The notes below the pieces were generated by a model, which was not told the origin of the DNA, did not search any database, and saw only the letters and a list, made by a program, of their open reading frames with translations. Made by a program: the position numbers and the translations under genes. From positions 1,240,001 through 1,304,000 of the forward strand of contig NZ_CP101417.1 in NCBI RefSeq assembly GCF_024339125.1: 64,000 nucleotides of DNA. The letters are read 5' to 3'. Within the stretch, counting starts at the first letter, position 1. Every line of letters begins with the position of its first letter. This document shows, one piece after another, positions 1 through 8,967 of this stretch. Source of the DNA: Xanthomonas hortorum (GTDB lineage: Bacteria; Pseudomonadota; Gammaproteobacteria; Xanthomonadales; Xanthomonadaceae).

Positions 1-5
1 ACTAG

Positions 6-1164
6 GGAAGGTCTGAACAATGAGGCCTGAGAGTGCGGGATGTCGCATCGTTCCGGAGAGTCGCGTTTGGATCTTCGGATTTTTCGCAATTTCTGGAGCT
101 TTCCTTGGGAATTCCCCGGGTTACAGGCGCACGCTCCCCATCGTCGGCAGTAACTGCTTTCGCTTCATCCACAGGTTCGATAGCGCAAACAAGGTCAGCA
201 CCTGCGCGGTGTTCTTGGCCAGGCCGCGATAGCGGACCTTGGTGTAGCCGAACTGGCGCTTGATCACCCGGAATGGATGCTCCACCTTCGCGCGCACGCT
301 GGCCTTGAAGTGTTCCCAACGTCTTTCCCGAGCACGCTCGCGTTTGTTGCCGAGGGCTTGCATCGTCGAGGGCCTGGCGGCGATGAAGAATGCAGCCTTG
401 CAGGCCTGCAGTTCTTCGCGTTTGTCCGCACCGGTGTAGCCGCTATCGCCGAACACGCTGTCTTCTTTGCCATGCAGCAACGTGTGCATCACCGTGACAT
501 CGGCGACGTTGGCGGCTGTGCAATGGACGTGGTGCACCAACCCGGAAAATTCATCCACGCCGATGTGCGCCTTCATCCCGAAATACCACTGATTGCCCTT
601 CTTGGTCTGATGCATCTCAGGGTCGCGCGCGTTGTCGGCATTCTTGGTCGAACTGGGCGCCGCGATCAGCGTCGCATCGACGATCGTGCCCGACCGCAGG
701 CTCTGGCCCTTGCGCGCCAGATGCGCGTTGACCGCTTCCAGCATCCGCGCGGCAAGGCCATGGGTCTCCAGCAGGCGCCGAAAGTTGAGAATCGTGGTCT
801 CGTCCGGAACGTTGTCCAAGCCACCGAGCTGGGCAAACCGCCGCAAGGTCGGGATCTCGTGCAGTGCTTCTTCCATCGCCGGATCGCTCAGCGCATACCA
901 CTGCTGCAGCAGATGAATCCGCAACATCGTCGCCAGTGCGTACGGCTGCCGACCTGGCCGGCCCGATACCGGATAGTGCGGCGCGATCAGACCGAGCAGT
1001 TGCTGCCACGGAACCACCTGCTCCATCTCGGCCAGAAAGATCTCGCGCCGGGTCTGCTTGCGCTTGCCCAGGCCCTCAGCGTCACCGAACGTCAGTTGCA
1101 TGGATCACTCCTCAACATCAGGCGGGTAGTGTCGCGTATCTGTGGTGCGTTGTTCAGAGGTTCC
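6..1164 (-). mobile_element. IS5-family insertion sequence, copy 1 (variant left end)
   Basis: The 1159-bp element is flanked by CTAG on both sides (2-5 and 1165-1168), the YTAR-type target duplication of the IS5 group. Terminal inverted repeats are GGAAGGTCTGAAC at the left and GGAACCTCTGAAC (reverse complement) at the right. It carries one transposase gene reading leftwards. The transposase and right end are nearly identical to four other copies in this window, but about 110 bp at the left end, downstream of the transposase stop, differ from them although the total length is the same. The element appears complete. Confidence 0.95.
121..1101 (-). CDS. IS5-family transposase (copy 1)
   Basis: This 326-residue DDE transposase catalyses movement of the surrounding element. 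The probable catalytic residues are D142 (VDATLI), D219 (VFGDSGYTG) and E274, the last followed by the R/K pattern of the IS5 family in VEHPFRVIKRQFGY. The N-terminal 110 residues form the usual DUF772-type helical domain (AMEEALHEIPTLRRFAQL). The gene fills most of the element and starts about 60 bp inside the right repeat. Length and residues are intact, so it is probably active. It differs from the other four copies mainly at the C-terminal end (MGSVRL rather than MGNVRL). Confidence 0.96.
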   Translation of the reverse strand: MQLTFGDAEGLGKRKQTRREIFLAEMEQVVPWQQLLGLIAPHYPVSGRPGRQPYALATMLRIHLLQQWYALSDPAMEEALHEIPTLRRFAQLGGLDNVPDETTILNFRRLLETHGLAARMLEAVNAHLARKGQSLRSGTIVDATLIAAPSSTKNADNARDPEMHQTKKGNQWYFGMKAHIGVDEFSGLVHHVHCTAANVADVTVMHTLLHGKEDSVFGDSGYTGADKREELQACKAAFFIAARPSTMQALGNKRERARERRWEHFKASVRAKVEHPFRVIKRQFGYTKVRYRGLAKNTAQVLTLFALSNLWMKRKQLLPTMGSVRL

Positions 1165-1238
1165 CTAGTGCCAGTTTGCTGCGTGTAGCACCCGCAACGT
1201 GCGACACCATGGGCCGCAAGCAGCTGCGCACGCCCATC

Positions 1239-1718
1239 TCAGCTGCGCGGTGCCGCCGGCTTGACGAACCCGGGATCCGCCATGGCAGCAGTGCAGTCTT
1301 GCACCTGCTTGAATTGGTAAGCCAGCAACCGCCAACCGGCATTTGCCGACGACGACATCCATCGGTACTTCCATTGATAGCGAATGCCGGCGCCACACGC
1401 ATCGATACCGACCTCATCGCCGCCATGGCCACGCACAGGGAAGGCAACCTCTGTGCTGGTCAGATCCGTGCGCCGATCCGCTCCTGGCGCGTGCGTGAAG
1501 TAGCTGGTCCGCACCTGGCCTAATTCGGCAGCGCTTGCCGGAAGCTTTAGCCTGGACGGCTGCTCCAGCAACCAGCGATACACTTGCGCCACCGCCGGAC
1601 TGTTTGTCGGATAGGTGCGCGTCACACGCAAATCGCCCTGTTCCGCAGGCGTAGCGGCACTGGCCCACAGGCTGTTCGTGCCAAACACCGCAATCGACAT
1701 TGCTGCCAAGAACTTCAT
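1239..1718 (-). CDS. Small secreted protein of unknown function
   Basis: I do not recognise the family. The start at 1718 is chosen because it gives a typical signal peptide (MKFLAAMSIAVFGTNSLWASA, cleavage after the ASA) and has a GGAG 8 bases upstream. Two further in-frame starts upstream would add residues without secretion features. The mature part is about 140 residues, with two cysteines and several Trp/Tyr residues (YRWLLEQ, YQWKYRW), consistent with a folded periplasmic or secreted domain. The C-terminal segment around CTAAMADPGF contains the second Cys. It lies between IS copy 1 and a repeat element, transcribed leftwards. Confidence 0.7.
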   Translation of the reverse strand: MKFLAAMSIAVFGTNSLWASAATPAEQGDLRVTRTYPTNSPAVAQVYRWLLEQPSRLKLPASAAELGQVRTSYFTHAPGADRRTDLTSTEVAFPVRGHGGDEVGIDACGAGIRYQWKYRWMSSSANAGWRLLAYQFKQVQDCTAAMADPGFVKPAAPRS

Positions 1719-1929
1719 CACGTGCTCCATGCATTGTGTGCGAGAAGTCGAGCCTAGCACGCACCTCACAGCTGACTATCCGCAGGCGCTGCAGCGATAT
1801 CGTGTATGACAAAGGTGCGCAATAGGCAACTCGGTAGTTGCAACAACACATGTCACGCGGAGCTGGTTGCGTGCCACGCAACTGACTGGCACGCACTGCT
1901 CACAACCATGCACACCGACCATCTCCACT

Positions 1930-2037
1930 GGCCCTTGCCCGCCCACCCTCGCGGGACCTTACGCGGCATGGATGCCGCGTAAGAGCCTACACGGACGTAC
2001 TTGCGGCGTGTCCCGCGAGGGTGGGCGGGCAAGGACC
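1930..2037 (-). repeat. Hairpin repeat A, type 1 (single)
   Basis: A 108-bp imperfect palindrome. The outer arms of 27 bases pair with one mismatch. They enclose a hairpin with the perfect core GCGGCATGGATGCCGC and a second small hairpin (GCC...GGC closing, TAC/GTA inside). About 25 bp on either side is also shared with copies B, E, G, H and J. It sits downstream of the cupin gene at 2102. Confidence 0.85.
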
Positions 2038-2101
2038 CTGCAACCAAGCCGCAGATCATGCGCTCTGCAGCCGCTCTGCACCCGCACGCACCGCAAAACA
2101 A

Positions 2102-2482
<381 letters not shown>

Positions 2483-2609
2483 CCTTGTGCGGGGAATGCG
2501 CTTGCAAGCTTAGTGCATCGCATTGCCGGCAGTCACCGCCGCGTCAATGCGGCGCCTTGCAGCGACGCCCAGCGAACAGCGCGAGCGGTTTGCCGGGCAC
2601 GATGCGCGC

Positions 2610-2909
2610 TCATGCGCGCGTGGTGCCGGTGTCTGCCGCGCGCCACGCCTGCACGGCCGCGGTGACCTGCGCACCGTGACTGGCGCTGACATCACGCGCG
2701 GCAAAGTCGTGCGGCCGCCGTTGCACCTGCGCGGCCAGCCGTGCGCAGGCGGCATGCCCGTCTGCCAGCACATCGGCCTGCTCGGTTGCGTTCAATGCCA
2801 GCAGGAGCGAGAAGCCGGTGGCCGAGATCGTGCAGTTGATGTCCAGCCAGTAGCGGTTGTCCTCGTGCAGGAGAAACCAGTCTGCGGGGGCGTGATCGAT
2901 GACGATCAT
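2610..2909 (-). CDS. Conserved-looking hypothetical protein, 99 residues
   Basis: I do not recognise this protein. It begins MIVIDHAPADWFLLHEDNRYWLD and continues with a regular beta/alpha pattern (INCTISATGFSLLLALNATEQADVL), then a helical, charged C-terminus. There is no signal peptide or membrane segment. Coding character is supported by third-position GC bias and a sensible hydrophobic pattern. No strong ribosome-binding site is visible before the ATG. It is transcribed in the same direction as the cupin gene downstream, 127 bp away. Confidence 0.6.
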   Translation of the reverse strand: MIVIDHAPADWFLLHEDNRYWLDINCTISATGFSLLLALNATEQADVLADGHAACARLAAQVQRRPHDFAARDVSASHGAQVTAAVQAWRAADTGTTRA

Positions 2910-3058
2910 GGTGGGGCCTGGTGTGGTATTGGAGATGCAATTGCGCTGCTGTGGCCGTTGCGTGGCGACGCGCGTGTTATCGGGAAGGCTTCGTCGCGCC
3001 CGGGTGCGCTCCTACGGGCGGCGTGCGTGTTGTTGAACGCGCGCCGCCTTCGGGTAGC

Positions 3059-5194
3059 TCAGCCGCCGAAATCCCACTGCAGCCCCACCGTATAGGTGCG
3101 GTCCGGGCCGGGCTCGTAATAGCGCCCGTTGCCGTCGTTGACGATCACCGAGCCCACGTATTGCCGATCCAACGCGTTGTCGATGCGGACGAAGGTGCGC
3201 AGCCCGCCAAGACCCGTGGTCCAGCGCCTGGAGGCTTCCAGATTGACCAGCGCATAGCCGGGTGCGCGTTCGGTAGCCAGGTCGTTGACCACGGTGGCGT
3301 CGGAGACCACCGTTTCGGCGGCGAACTGCCAGTGCATCGGCTGCCACTGCCAGCGTGCGAACAATTGTTGACGCGGCACGCCCGGTAGGCGCGCGCCGCT
3401 GGCCACTGGCGCGGTGGGTGTGGCGCAGCCGCTGCTGGCGCAGGTGAGATACCCATCGCGCACGGTGGCATCGACGAAGGTGTAGGCCAGCTGTACTTGC
3501 TGGGTGTCGCCCACCGGTTGATTCCAGCTCAGCTCAGCGCCCTGGCGCCGGGTGGCGCCGATGTTGCGATAGGTGCTGCGGCCATTGGTGTTGCTGGCCA
3601 CCGCCAGTTCGTCGTCGGTGTCGGCGCGGAACAGTGCGAACTCCACCGCTGCACCGCTTTGCGCGCGCCACTTGCTGCCGACTTCATAGTTGCGGCTTAT
3701 CGCCGCGCCCAGATCCAGCGCCAGGCCGGCGCCGCCATCGCTGCGATAGCCCAACTCGTTGAAGGTGGGCGTTTCGAAGCCGCGTCCCACCGAGGCGTAG
3801 AAACGCAGATCGTCGGCGGCGCGAAACACGATGCCGGCCACCGGCGTGGTCGCCGAATAATCGCGCTGTCCGCTGTCGTCGGGATTGCGGCCGACGATGT
3901 AATGGTCGTCCGAGTCGAAGCGCACCTCGCTATGGCGCACGCCCAGCAAGGCGGACCAGCGCTCGCTCCATTGCCACCACAGCTGTGCGAACTGGTCCAC
4001 GTTCTCGACCTGATCGCGCTGATTGCGGCGCAGCGCACCTTTGACGCCCAGCGTGTCGCCGACGAAGTTTTCGTAACCGGTGCGGTGCTGACGCTGGCGA
4101 TCGACATTGGCGCCCACGGTCAGCTGCAGCGGCCGGCCCAACGCGTCGCCTTGCCAGGCCCAACGTGCATCGGCGCCTTCGTAATTGCTGTCCAGATCGA
4201 TCACCCCGCCCGAATGCAGCGGGTTGCGCTGCACCGCGACCGGGATCGCCAGATACTGCTCCACGCTGCGCTGCCCGCCGTAGGCCATCAGCCGCAGCGT
4301 CTGGCTATCGAACTGCTGGGTGAAGATGGCGCCGGCCTGCGACTGGCGTACCGATTTGCGGGTGTTGAACTGGGTCGCCACCGCCGTGGCCTGGGCCGGG
4401 TCGGCATTGAACTGCGCACGCGTCAGGCCGAGCGGGTCCTGCGCATCTGGTGCATCGAGGTAATTGAGCACCAGGTCCAGCCGGCGGCCCTCGGCCAGAT
4501 CGAAACCGAGCTTGGCATTGACCGAATCGCGTTTGGCGCGGCTATGGTCGCGGAAGCCGTCGGTTTCGAAGTGATTGGCGGCCAGGTTGTAGTGCACCGC
4601 GCCCTGCTGGCCGAGCAATTGCGCGCCCACGTTGGCAGTGGCATTGCTGCCATAGGTGGCACGCAGCCGCCACGGGTCGCCCGGCTTGCCGTCGGCGCTC
4701 CACAGCTGCAACACGCCGCCGGAGGAATTGCCGTACAGCGCCGAGAACGGCCCGCGCAGCACTTCCACCCGCTCGGCGCCCAGCACGTTGAAGTGCGAGA
4801 GCTGGCCCTGGCCATCGGGCATGCTGGCCGGGATGCCGTCCACCAGCAGCCGCACGCCGCGCACGCCGAAGGTGGAGCGCGCGCCGAAGCCGCGGATCGA
4901 CAGCTGGGTGTCCTGCGCATAGTTCTGGCGGTCGCGCGCCACCAGGCCGGGGATGCCATCGAGCAGCTCGGACACCTGCGCGCCGCGGCGGTTGTCGTCG
5001 TCGGCCGCCACCACGGTGAACGAGGCCGGCAGGTCGAAGTCGTCCACCCCGTGCACGCGCGCGGCGTCCACCTGCACGGTGGGCAAGCGCTGGATCGGTG
5101 TAGACGACGGCGCCGTGTCGGCGGCCAGGGCGAGCGGCGCGGCGCTCGTGGCGAACAGGCCGCACGCGGCGGCCAACAAGGTGAGTCTGGGCAT
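3059..5194 (-). CDS. TonB-dependent outer-membrane receptor
   Basis: This is a 711-residue gated beta-barrel receptor, probably for a ferric siderophore or similar ligand, driven by TonB-ExbBD. The start at 5194 gives a clean signal peptide (MPRLTLLAAACGLFATSAAPLALA); an upstream ATG at 5212 is possible. The plug domain is visible: VSELLDGIPGL, LSIRGFGARSTFGVRGVR, ERVEVLRGPFSALYGNSSGGV. The barrel ends in the expected aromatic C-terminus (RTYTVGLQWDFGG). A TonB box is not obvious in the region after the signal peptide. It is divergent from tyrB. The ligand is not determined by sequence alone. Confidence 0.93.
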   Translation of the reverse strand: MPRLTLLAAACGLFATSAAPLALAADTAPSSTPIQRLPTVQVDAARVHGVDDFDLPASFTVVAADDDNRRGAQVSELLDGIPGLVARDRQNYAQDTQLSIRGFGARSTFGVRGVRLLVDGIPASMPDGQGQLSHFNVLGAERVEVLRGPFSALYGNSSGGVLQLWSADGKPGDPWRLRATYGSNATANVGAQLLGQQGAVHYNLAANHFETDGFRDHSRAKRDSVNAKLGFDLAEGRRLDLVLNYLDAPDAQDPLGLTRAQFNADPAQATAVATQFNTRKSVRQSQAGAIFTQQFDSQTLRLMAYGGQRSVEQYLAIPVAVQRNPLHSGGVIDLDSNYEGADARWAWQGDALGRPLQLTVGANVDRQRQHRTGYENFVGDTLGVKGALRRNQRDQVENVDQFAQLWWQWSERWSALLGVRHSEVRFDSDDHYIVGRNPDDSGQRDYSATTPVAGIVFRAADDLRFYASVGRGFETPTFNELGYRSDGGAGLALDLGAAISRNYEVGSKWRAQSGAAVEFALFRADTDDELAVASNTNGRSTYRNIGATRRQGAELSWNQPVGDTQQVQLAYTFVDATVRDGYLTCASSGCATPTAPVASGARLPGVPRQQLFARWQWQPMHWQFAAETVVSDATVVNDLATERAPGYALVNLEASRRWTTGLGGLRTFVRIDNALDRQYVGSVIVNDGNGRYYEPGPDRTYTVGLQWDFGG

Positions 5195-5350
5195 GGGCGT
5201 AGTGTCCCTCATCCGTACTGCGGGCGCATTGTTGCGTACGGAACGAAGCATGCTACGCCCGCCATGGGCTGCTACGATGAAGTGGTTTGGCCCAGCCGCG
5301 GTCAAGCACCCGGAAGTCCCTCACTCTTTCGTCCTTCAGCGAGTCATGCC

Positions 5351-6553
5351 GTGTCCTTCTTTGCAAACGTGGAACAGGTTCCAGGCGACCCCATCCTGGG
5401 CCTGACCGAGGCCTATAACGCCGATAGCCGCCCCAACAAGGTCAACCTGGGCGTTGGCATCTATTACGACGAAAACGGGCGCATCCCGCTGTTGCGCGCC
5501 GTGCACAAGATCGAGCAGCAGCTCGCGCTGGAGGCCAAACCGCGCGGCTATCTGCCCATCGACGGCCTGGCCGCTTACGACAAGGCCACCCAGGAGCTGC
5601 TGTTCGGCGCCGAGTCGGCGCTGGTGGCCTCCGGCCGCGTGTCGACCTCGCAGACCGTCGGCGGCAGCGGCGCATTGCGCGTGGGCGCGGACCTGCTCAA
5701 GAAGCTGTTGCCCACCTCCACCATCGCCATCAGCAACCCGAGCTGGGAAAATCATCGCGCGGTGTTCGGCGCGGCCGGCTTCGAGGTTGTCGACTACACC
5801 TATTTCGACGCCGTCAGCCATGGCCTGAACTTCGACGGCATGCTGGCCGATCTGGCCAAGCTCGAGCCGGGCACGGTGGTGCTGCTGCACGCCTGCTGCC
5901 ACAACCCGACCGGTGCCGACCTGACCAAGGAGCAGTGGAAGCAGGTCGCCGGCGTGTTGAAGGAGCGCAACCTGTTCCCGTTCGTCGACATCGCCTACCA
6001 GGGCTTCGACAAGGGCATTGAGGCCGATGCGTATGCGGTGCGCCTGCTGGCCGCCGAAGGCATCGACAGCTACGTGGTCGCCAGCTCCTACTCCAAGTCG
6101 TTCTCGCTGTATGGCGAGCGCGTGGGCGCGTTGTCGGTGGTCTCGGCTACCGCGGCCGAAGCCAAGGCCGTGCAGTCGCAGGTCAAGCGCATCATCCGCA
6201 CGATCTACTCCAGCCCGTCCACGCACGGCGCCGCCCTGGTGGCCGGCGTGCTGACCAGCCCGGAGCTGCGCGATCTGTGGGAGCAGGAACTCACCGAAAT
6301 GCGCGAGCGCATCCACGCCCTGCGCGCGGGCCTGGTCGCCAAGCTCGCCACGCTGGGCGCGCCGGAGTTCGACTTCATCCAGCGCCAGGCCGGCATGTTC
6401 TCGTACTCCGGCCTGACCAGGACCCAGGTGGACCGCCTGCGCGACGAGTTCGCGATCTACGCCGTCGGCACCGGCCGCATCTGCGTGGCCGCATTGAGCC
6501 AGCGCAACCTGGAATACGTGGCACAAGCGGTGGCCACCGTCAGCCGCATGTGA
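5351..6553 (+). CDS. tyrB: Aromatic-amino-acid aminotransferase
   Basis: This PLP-dependent class I aminotransferase of 400 residues transfers amino groups between aromatic amino acids (and aspartate) and 2-oxoglutarate. The GTG start at 5351 gives SFFANVEQVPGDPILGLTEAYN, the standard TyrB/AspC N-terminus; the long open frame upstream is read-through. Key features are NPTGADLT (substrate/PLP site), DIAYQGF (PLP-binding Asp/Tyr), SSYSKSFSLYGERVG (Schiff-base lysine in SYSKSF) and FSYSGLT near the C-terminus. An intrinsic terminator follows at 6578. It is divergent from the TonB receptor gene. Confidence 0.95.
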   Translation: MSFFANVEQVPGDPILGLTEAYNADSRPNKVNLGVGIYYDENGRIPLLRAVHKIEQQLALEAKPRGYLPIDGLAAYDKATQELLFGAESALVASGRVSTSQTVGGSGALRVGADLLKKLLPTSTIAISNPSWENHRAVFGAAGFEVVDYTYFDAVSHGLNFDGMLADLAKLEPGTVVLLHACCHNPTGADLTKEQWKQVAGVLKERNLFPFVDIAYQGFDKGIEADAYAVRLLAAEGIDSYVVASSYSKSFSLYGERVGALSVVSATAAEAKAVQSQVKRIIRTIYSSPSTHGAALVAGVLTSPELRDLWEQELTEMRERIHALRAGLVAKLATLGAPEFDFIQRQAGMFSYSGLTRTQVDRLRDEFAIYAVGTGRICVAALSQRNLEYVAQAVATVSRM

Positions 6554-6577
6554 CTGCAGCGGCTGGTTGAAATGCCT

Positions 6578-6610
6578 AAACCGGGAGCGCGCGAGCCTCC
6601 CGGTTTTTTT
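6578..6610 (+). terminator. Intrinsic terminator of tyrB
   Basis: AAACCGGGAG pairs with CTCCCGGTTT around a short GC-rich loop, followed by a run of seven T. It lies 25 bp after the tyrB stop. Confidence 0.9.
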
Positions 6611-6804
6611 GTGGTTGTTCGCCGCCCTTGCCGCCGCGCATAGGCGCTCAAACTGCGAGTGGTACCTGCCGGTAGCCCATGTCGTCGGCAACACATTCGC
6701 GCACGTTCGATCAGGTTTGCTGCAAAACGCGCATCAAGTGATCGAAATCTAACGGCGCAATAGCGACAATGGCGGACCACTTCCTACACAGGCTGCCCGT
6801 TCCC

Positions 6805-7821
6805 ATGTCGCGTCCCTCGCTGACCCGCTTCCTGATCGAAGAGCAACACGCCGGCCGTATCGATGCGGAATTGCGCCAGCTGATCACCATCGTCTCGCGC
6901 GCCTGCAAGCGCATTTCCATCGCCGTGAGCAAGGGCGCGCTGGGCGGCGTGCTTGGCGATGCCGGCACCGGCAACGTGCAGGGCGAGGCACAGAAGAAGC
7001 TCGACGTGCTGAGCAACGACATCCTGCTCGAAGCCAACGCCTGGGGCGGCCACCTGGCCGCGTGCGCGTCCGAAGAGATGGACCACAGCCAGCCGGTGCC
7101 CGACCAGTACCCCAGCGGCGACTTCCTGCTGCTGTTCGACCCGCTCGATGGCAGCTCCAATATCGACGTCAATGTCTCGGTAGGCACCATCTTCTCGGTG
7201 CTGCGCGCCCCCGAGGGCACCGACAAGCCCGGCGACGAACACTTCCTGCAGCCGGGCACCAAGCAGGTGGCCGCCGGCTACTGCATCTACGGCCCCAGCA
7301 CCATGCTGGTGCTCACGCTCGGCCACGGCACTCACGCCTTCACCCTGGAGCGCGAGGAAGGCAGCTTCCTGCTGACCCAGGCCAACATGCGCGTGCCCGA
7401 CGACACCGCCGAATACGCCATCAACATGTCCAACCAGCGCCACTGGGAACCGGCCATGCAGGCCTACGTGGGCGACCTGCTCGCCGGCAAGGACGGCACG
7501 CGCGGCAAGGACTTCAACATGCGCTGGATCGCCAGCATGGTGGCCGACGTGCACCGCATCCTGACCCGCGGCGGCATCTTCATCTACCCCTGGGACAAGA
7601 AGGACGCATCCAAGCCCGGCAAGCTGCGTCTGATGTACGAAGCCAACCCGATGAGCATGCTGGTGGAACAGGCCGGCGGCGCGGCCACCACGGGGCGCGA
7701 GCGCATTCTGGATATCCAGCCGACGCAATTGCATCAGCGCGTGCCGGTGTTCTTGGGTTCGAAGAATGAGGTGGCTGAGGCGACGCGGTATCACGTGGAT
7801 GCGGATAAGGCGCAGGGCTGA
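6805..7821 (+). CDS. fbp: Fructose-1,6-bisphosphatase, class 1
   Basis: This enzyme hydrolyses fructose 1,6-bisphosphate to fructose 6-phosphate in gluconeogenesis, in the cytoplasm. The start [10 protein letters not shown] at 6805 gives 338 residues, matching the class 1 bacterial family; the frame is open for 12 codons upstream. Family signatures are present: the metal/phosphate site [20 protein letters not shown], the acidic pair in CASEEMD, and [21 protein letters not shown] near the C-terminus. An intrinsic terminator follows within 40 bp. It stands as a single-gene unit. Confidence 0.96.
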   Translation: MSRPSLTRFLIEEQHAGRIDAELRQLITIVSRACKRISIAVSKGALGGVLGDAGTGNVQGEAQKKLDVLSNDILLEANAWGGHLAACASEEMDHSQPVPDQYPSGDFLLLFDPLDGSSNIDVNVSVGTIFSVLRAPEGTDKPGDEHFLQPGTKQVAAGYCIYGPSTMLVLTLGHGTHAFTLEREEGSFLLTQANMRVPDDTAEYAINMSNQRHWEPAMQAYVGDLLAGKDGTRGKDFNMRWIASMVADVHRILTRGGIFIYPWDKKDASKPGKLRLMYEANPMSMLVEQAGGAATTGRERILDIQPTQLHQRVPVFLGSKNEVAEATRYHVDADKAQG

Positions 7822-7859
7822 GGTTTCGGCTCACGCGACAAGCAACGTTGATTGATGCA

Positions 7860-7889
7860 AGACACCCGCCCAGTGCGGGTGTCTTTTTA
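7860..7889 (+). terminator. Intrinsic terminator of fbp
   Basis: AGACACCCGC pairs with GCGGGTGTCT around a five-base loop and is followed by a T run. It lies about 40 bp after the fbp stop. Confidence 0.93.
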
Positions 7890-8107
7890 TGTAACCCATG
7901 CTGATTGCGCCGCTGGCGATGCGCTGGGGACGCGAGACCTGCGCCAACGGCGACCTTGTGCCCTGAGTTGACTCACCAGCGCTCGGCGGTGAGTATCGCC
8001 CTCGGGCCGGAGTGGGACGGTCTACGGGAAGTCGATCTCTACGCGCAATGCCTTGCAAGCAGTCGCCTGACTGCCCGCAGGGATCACATATCGATAAGGG
8101 AATTCTC

Positions 8108-8599
8108 ATGAAGACCGCATGCGTTGCACTGGTAGCTGCCGTCATGTTGCAAGCCACACCCGCCTTCTCCGCATCAACCGCCCCATCGCCACTGGTCGGA
8201 ACCTGGCTACTGGATACCAGCAGCCTGCCGATGCCAGCAGCAGTACGACCCAAACGTGTCGTCCTGAACTTCAAACAGGTTCCAGGCAACAAGTGGGCAA
8301 CCAGCGCCGAGATCATCGAACACGACAACAAGACGCTGCAGGCACAATCCACGCTGCTGCTGGACGGCACGCCGGGTAAGGCATCCGGCACCTACCTAGT
8401 CGATCGTGCCGCCGTCAAAATGCCCGAGCCAGGCGTGCTAGTCATGCAGTTGATGTATCAAGGCGTCCCGGCATCCACACGCACCTACACGGTCAGCGCC
8501 GACGGCAAGGTCATGACCGAGATTGAAGCGTACTTCAAGGACGGCAACCCGGTAATGCGCACCGCGTATTTCAAACGCGCGGCAAGTCAGTCCAAGTGA
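8108..8599 (+). CDS. Secreted lipocalin-like hypothetical protein
   Basis: A 163-residue protein with a clear signal peptide (MKTACVALVAAVMLQATPAFSA), preceded by AAGGGA about 7 bases upstream of the ATG. The mature part begins PLVGTWLLDTSSLP and contains a repeated beta pattern (RVVLNFKQV, TYTVSADGKVMTEIEAYFK) that resembles lipocalin-like or DUF-type small periplasmic barrels. That is inference from the pattern, not a firm family match. There is no cysteine pair in the mature chain. It is monocistronic, with hairpin repeats C and B beyond its stop. Confidence 0.75.
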   Translation: MKTACVALVAAVMLQATPAFSASTAPSPLVGTWLLDTSSLPMPAAVRPKRVVLNFKQVPGNKWATSAEIIEHDNKTLQAQSTLLLDGTPGKASGTYLVDRAAVKMPEPGVLVMQLMYQGVPASTRTYTVSADGKVMTEIEAYFKDGNPVMRTAYFKRAASQSK

Positions 8600-8701
8600 A
8601 CACTGGCGAGCGAGCACCTGTCAGCGAGTGCAGTGGTTTTGTCGGCCGTCTCTTGGTGGATGCAGTCAGAAGTCCAGATCAAACACTGAGTGAGTCGAAT
8701 G

Positions 8702-8807
8702 CGCGGTGCCCTCACCGCTCGCGGGACACGCCGTGAACCCGTCCCTGGGGGCTCGGTGGCAGCATCCATGCCGCCACACGGTCCCGCAATCGGTGAGGAC
8801 ACCGCAC
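8702..8807 (+). repeat. Hairpin repeat C, type 2
   Basis: A 106-bp imperfect palindrome of the second subtype (inner hairpin GGTGGCAGCAT.../...GCCGCCACA). Its small hairpin differs from the consensus on both strands (TAC/GTA replaced by CCC/GGG), a paired change that preserves folding. It is paired with copy B, which lies 52 bp away in opposite orientation. Confidence 0.85.
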
Positions 8808-8859
8808 CACACAGTTTTAGGTTACTTGTTCAAAAGCATGCACACCGACCATCTCGACT

Positions 8860-8967
8860 GGTCCTTGCCCGCCCACCGTCGCGGGACCTTACGCGGCATG
8901 GATGCCGCGTAAGAGCCTACACGGACGTACTTGCAGCGTGTCCTGCGATGGTGGGCGGGCAAGGGCC
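8860..8967 (-). repeat. Hairpin repeat B, type 1, overlapping the end of a peptidase gene
   Basis: A 108-bp element, same length and architecture as copy A. The closing pair of its small hairpin is GCT...GGC, a wobble intermediate between GCC...GGC (most copies) and GCT...AGC (copy H). The left half contains the stop codon of the peptidase gene at 8889. Confidence 0.85.

Noticed and set aside
3497..5350. Long plus-strand open frame opposite the TonB receptor, fused to tyrB
   Set aside because: It mirrors the receptor gene's codon pattern in high-GC DNA; tyrB has a good GTG start at 5351 with the standard N-terminus.
5336..6694. Minus-strand open frame opposite tyrB
   Set aside because: Shadow of a strongly conserved enzyme gene, with biased low-complexity translation.
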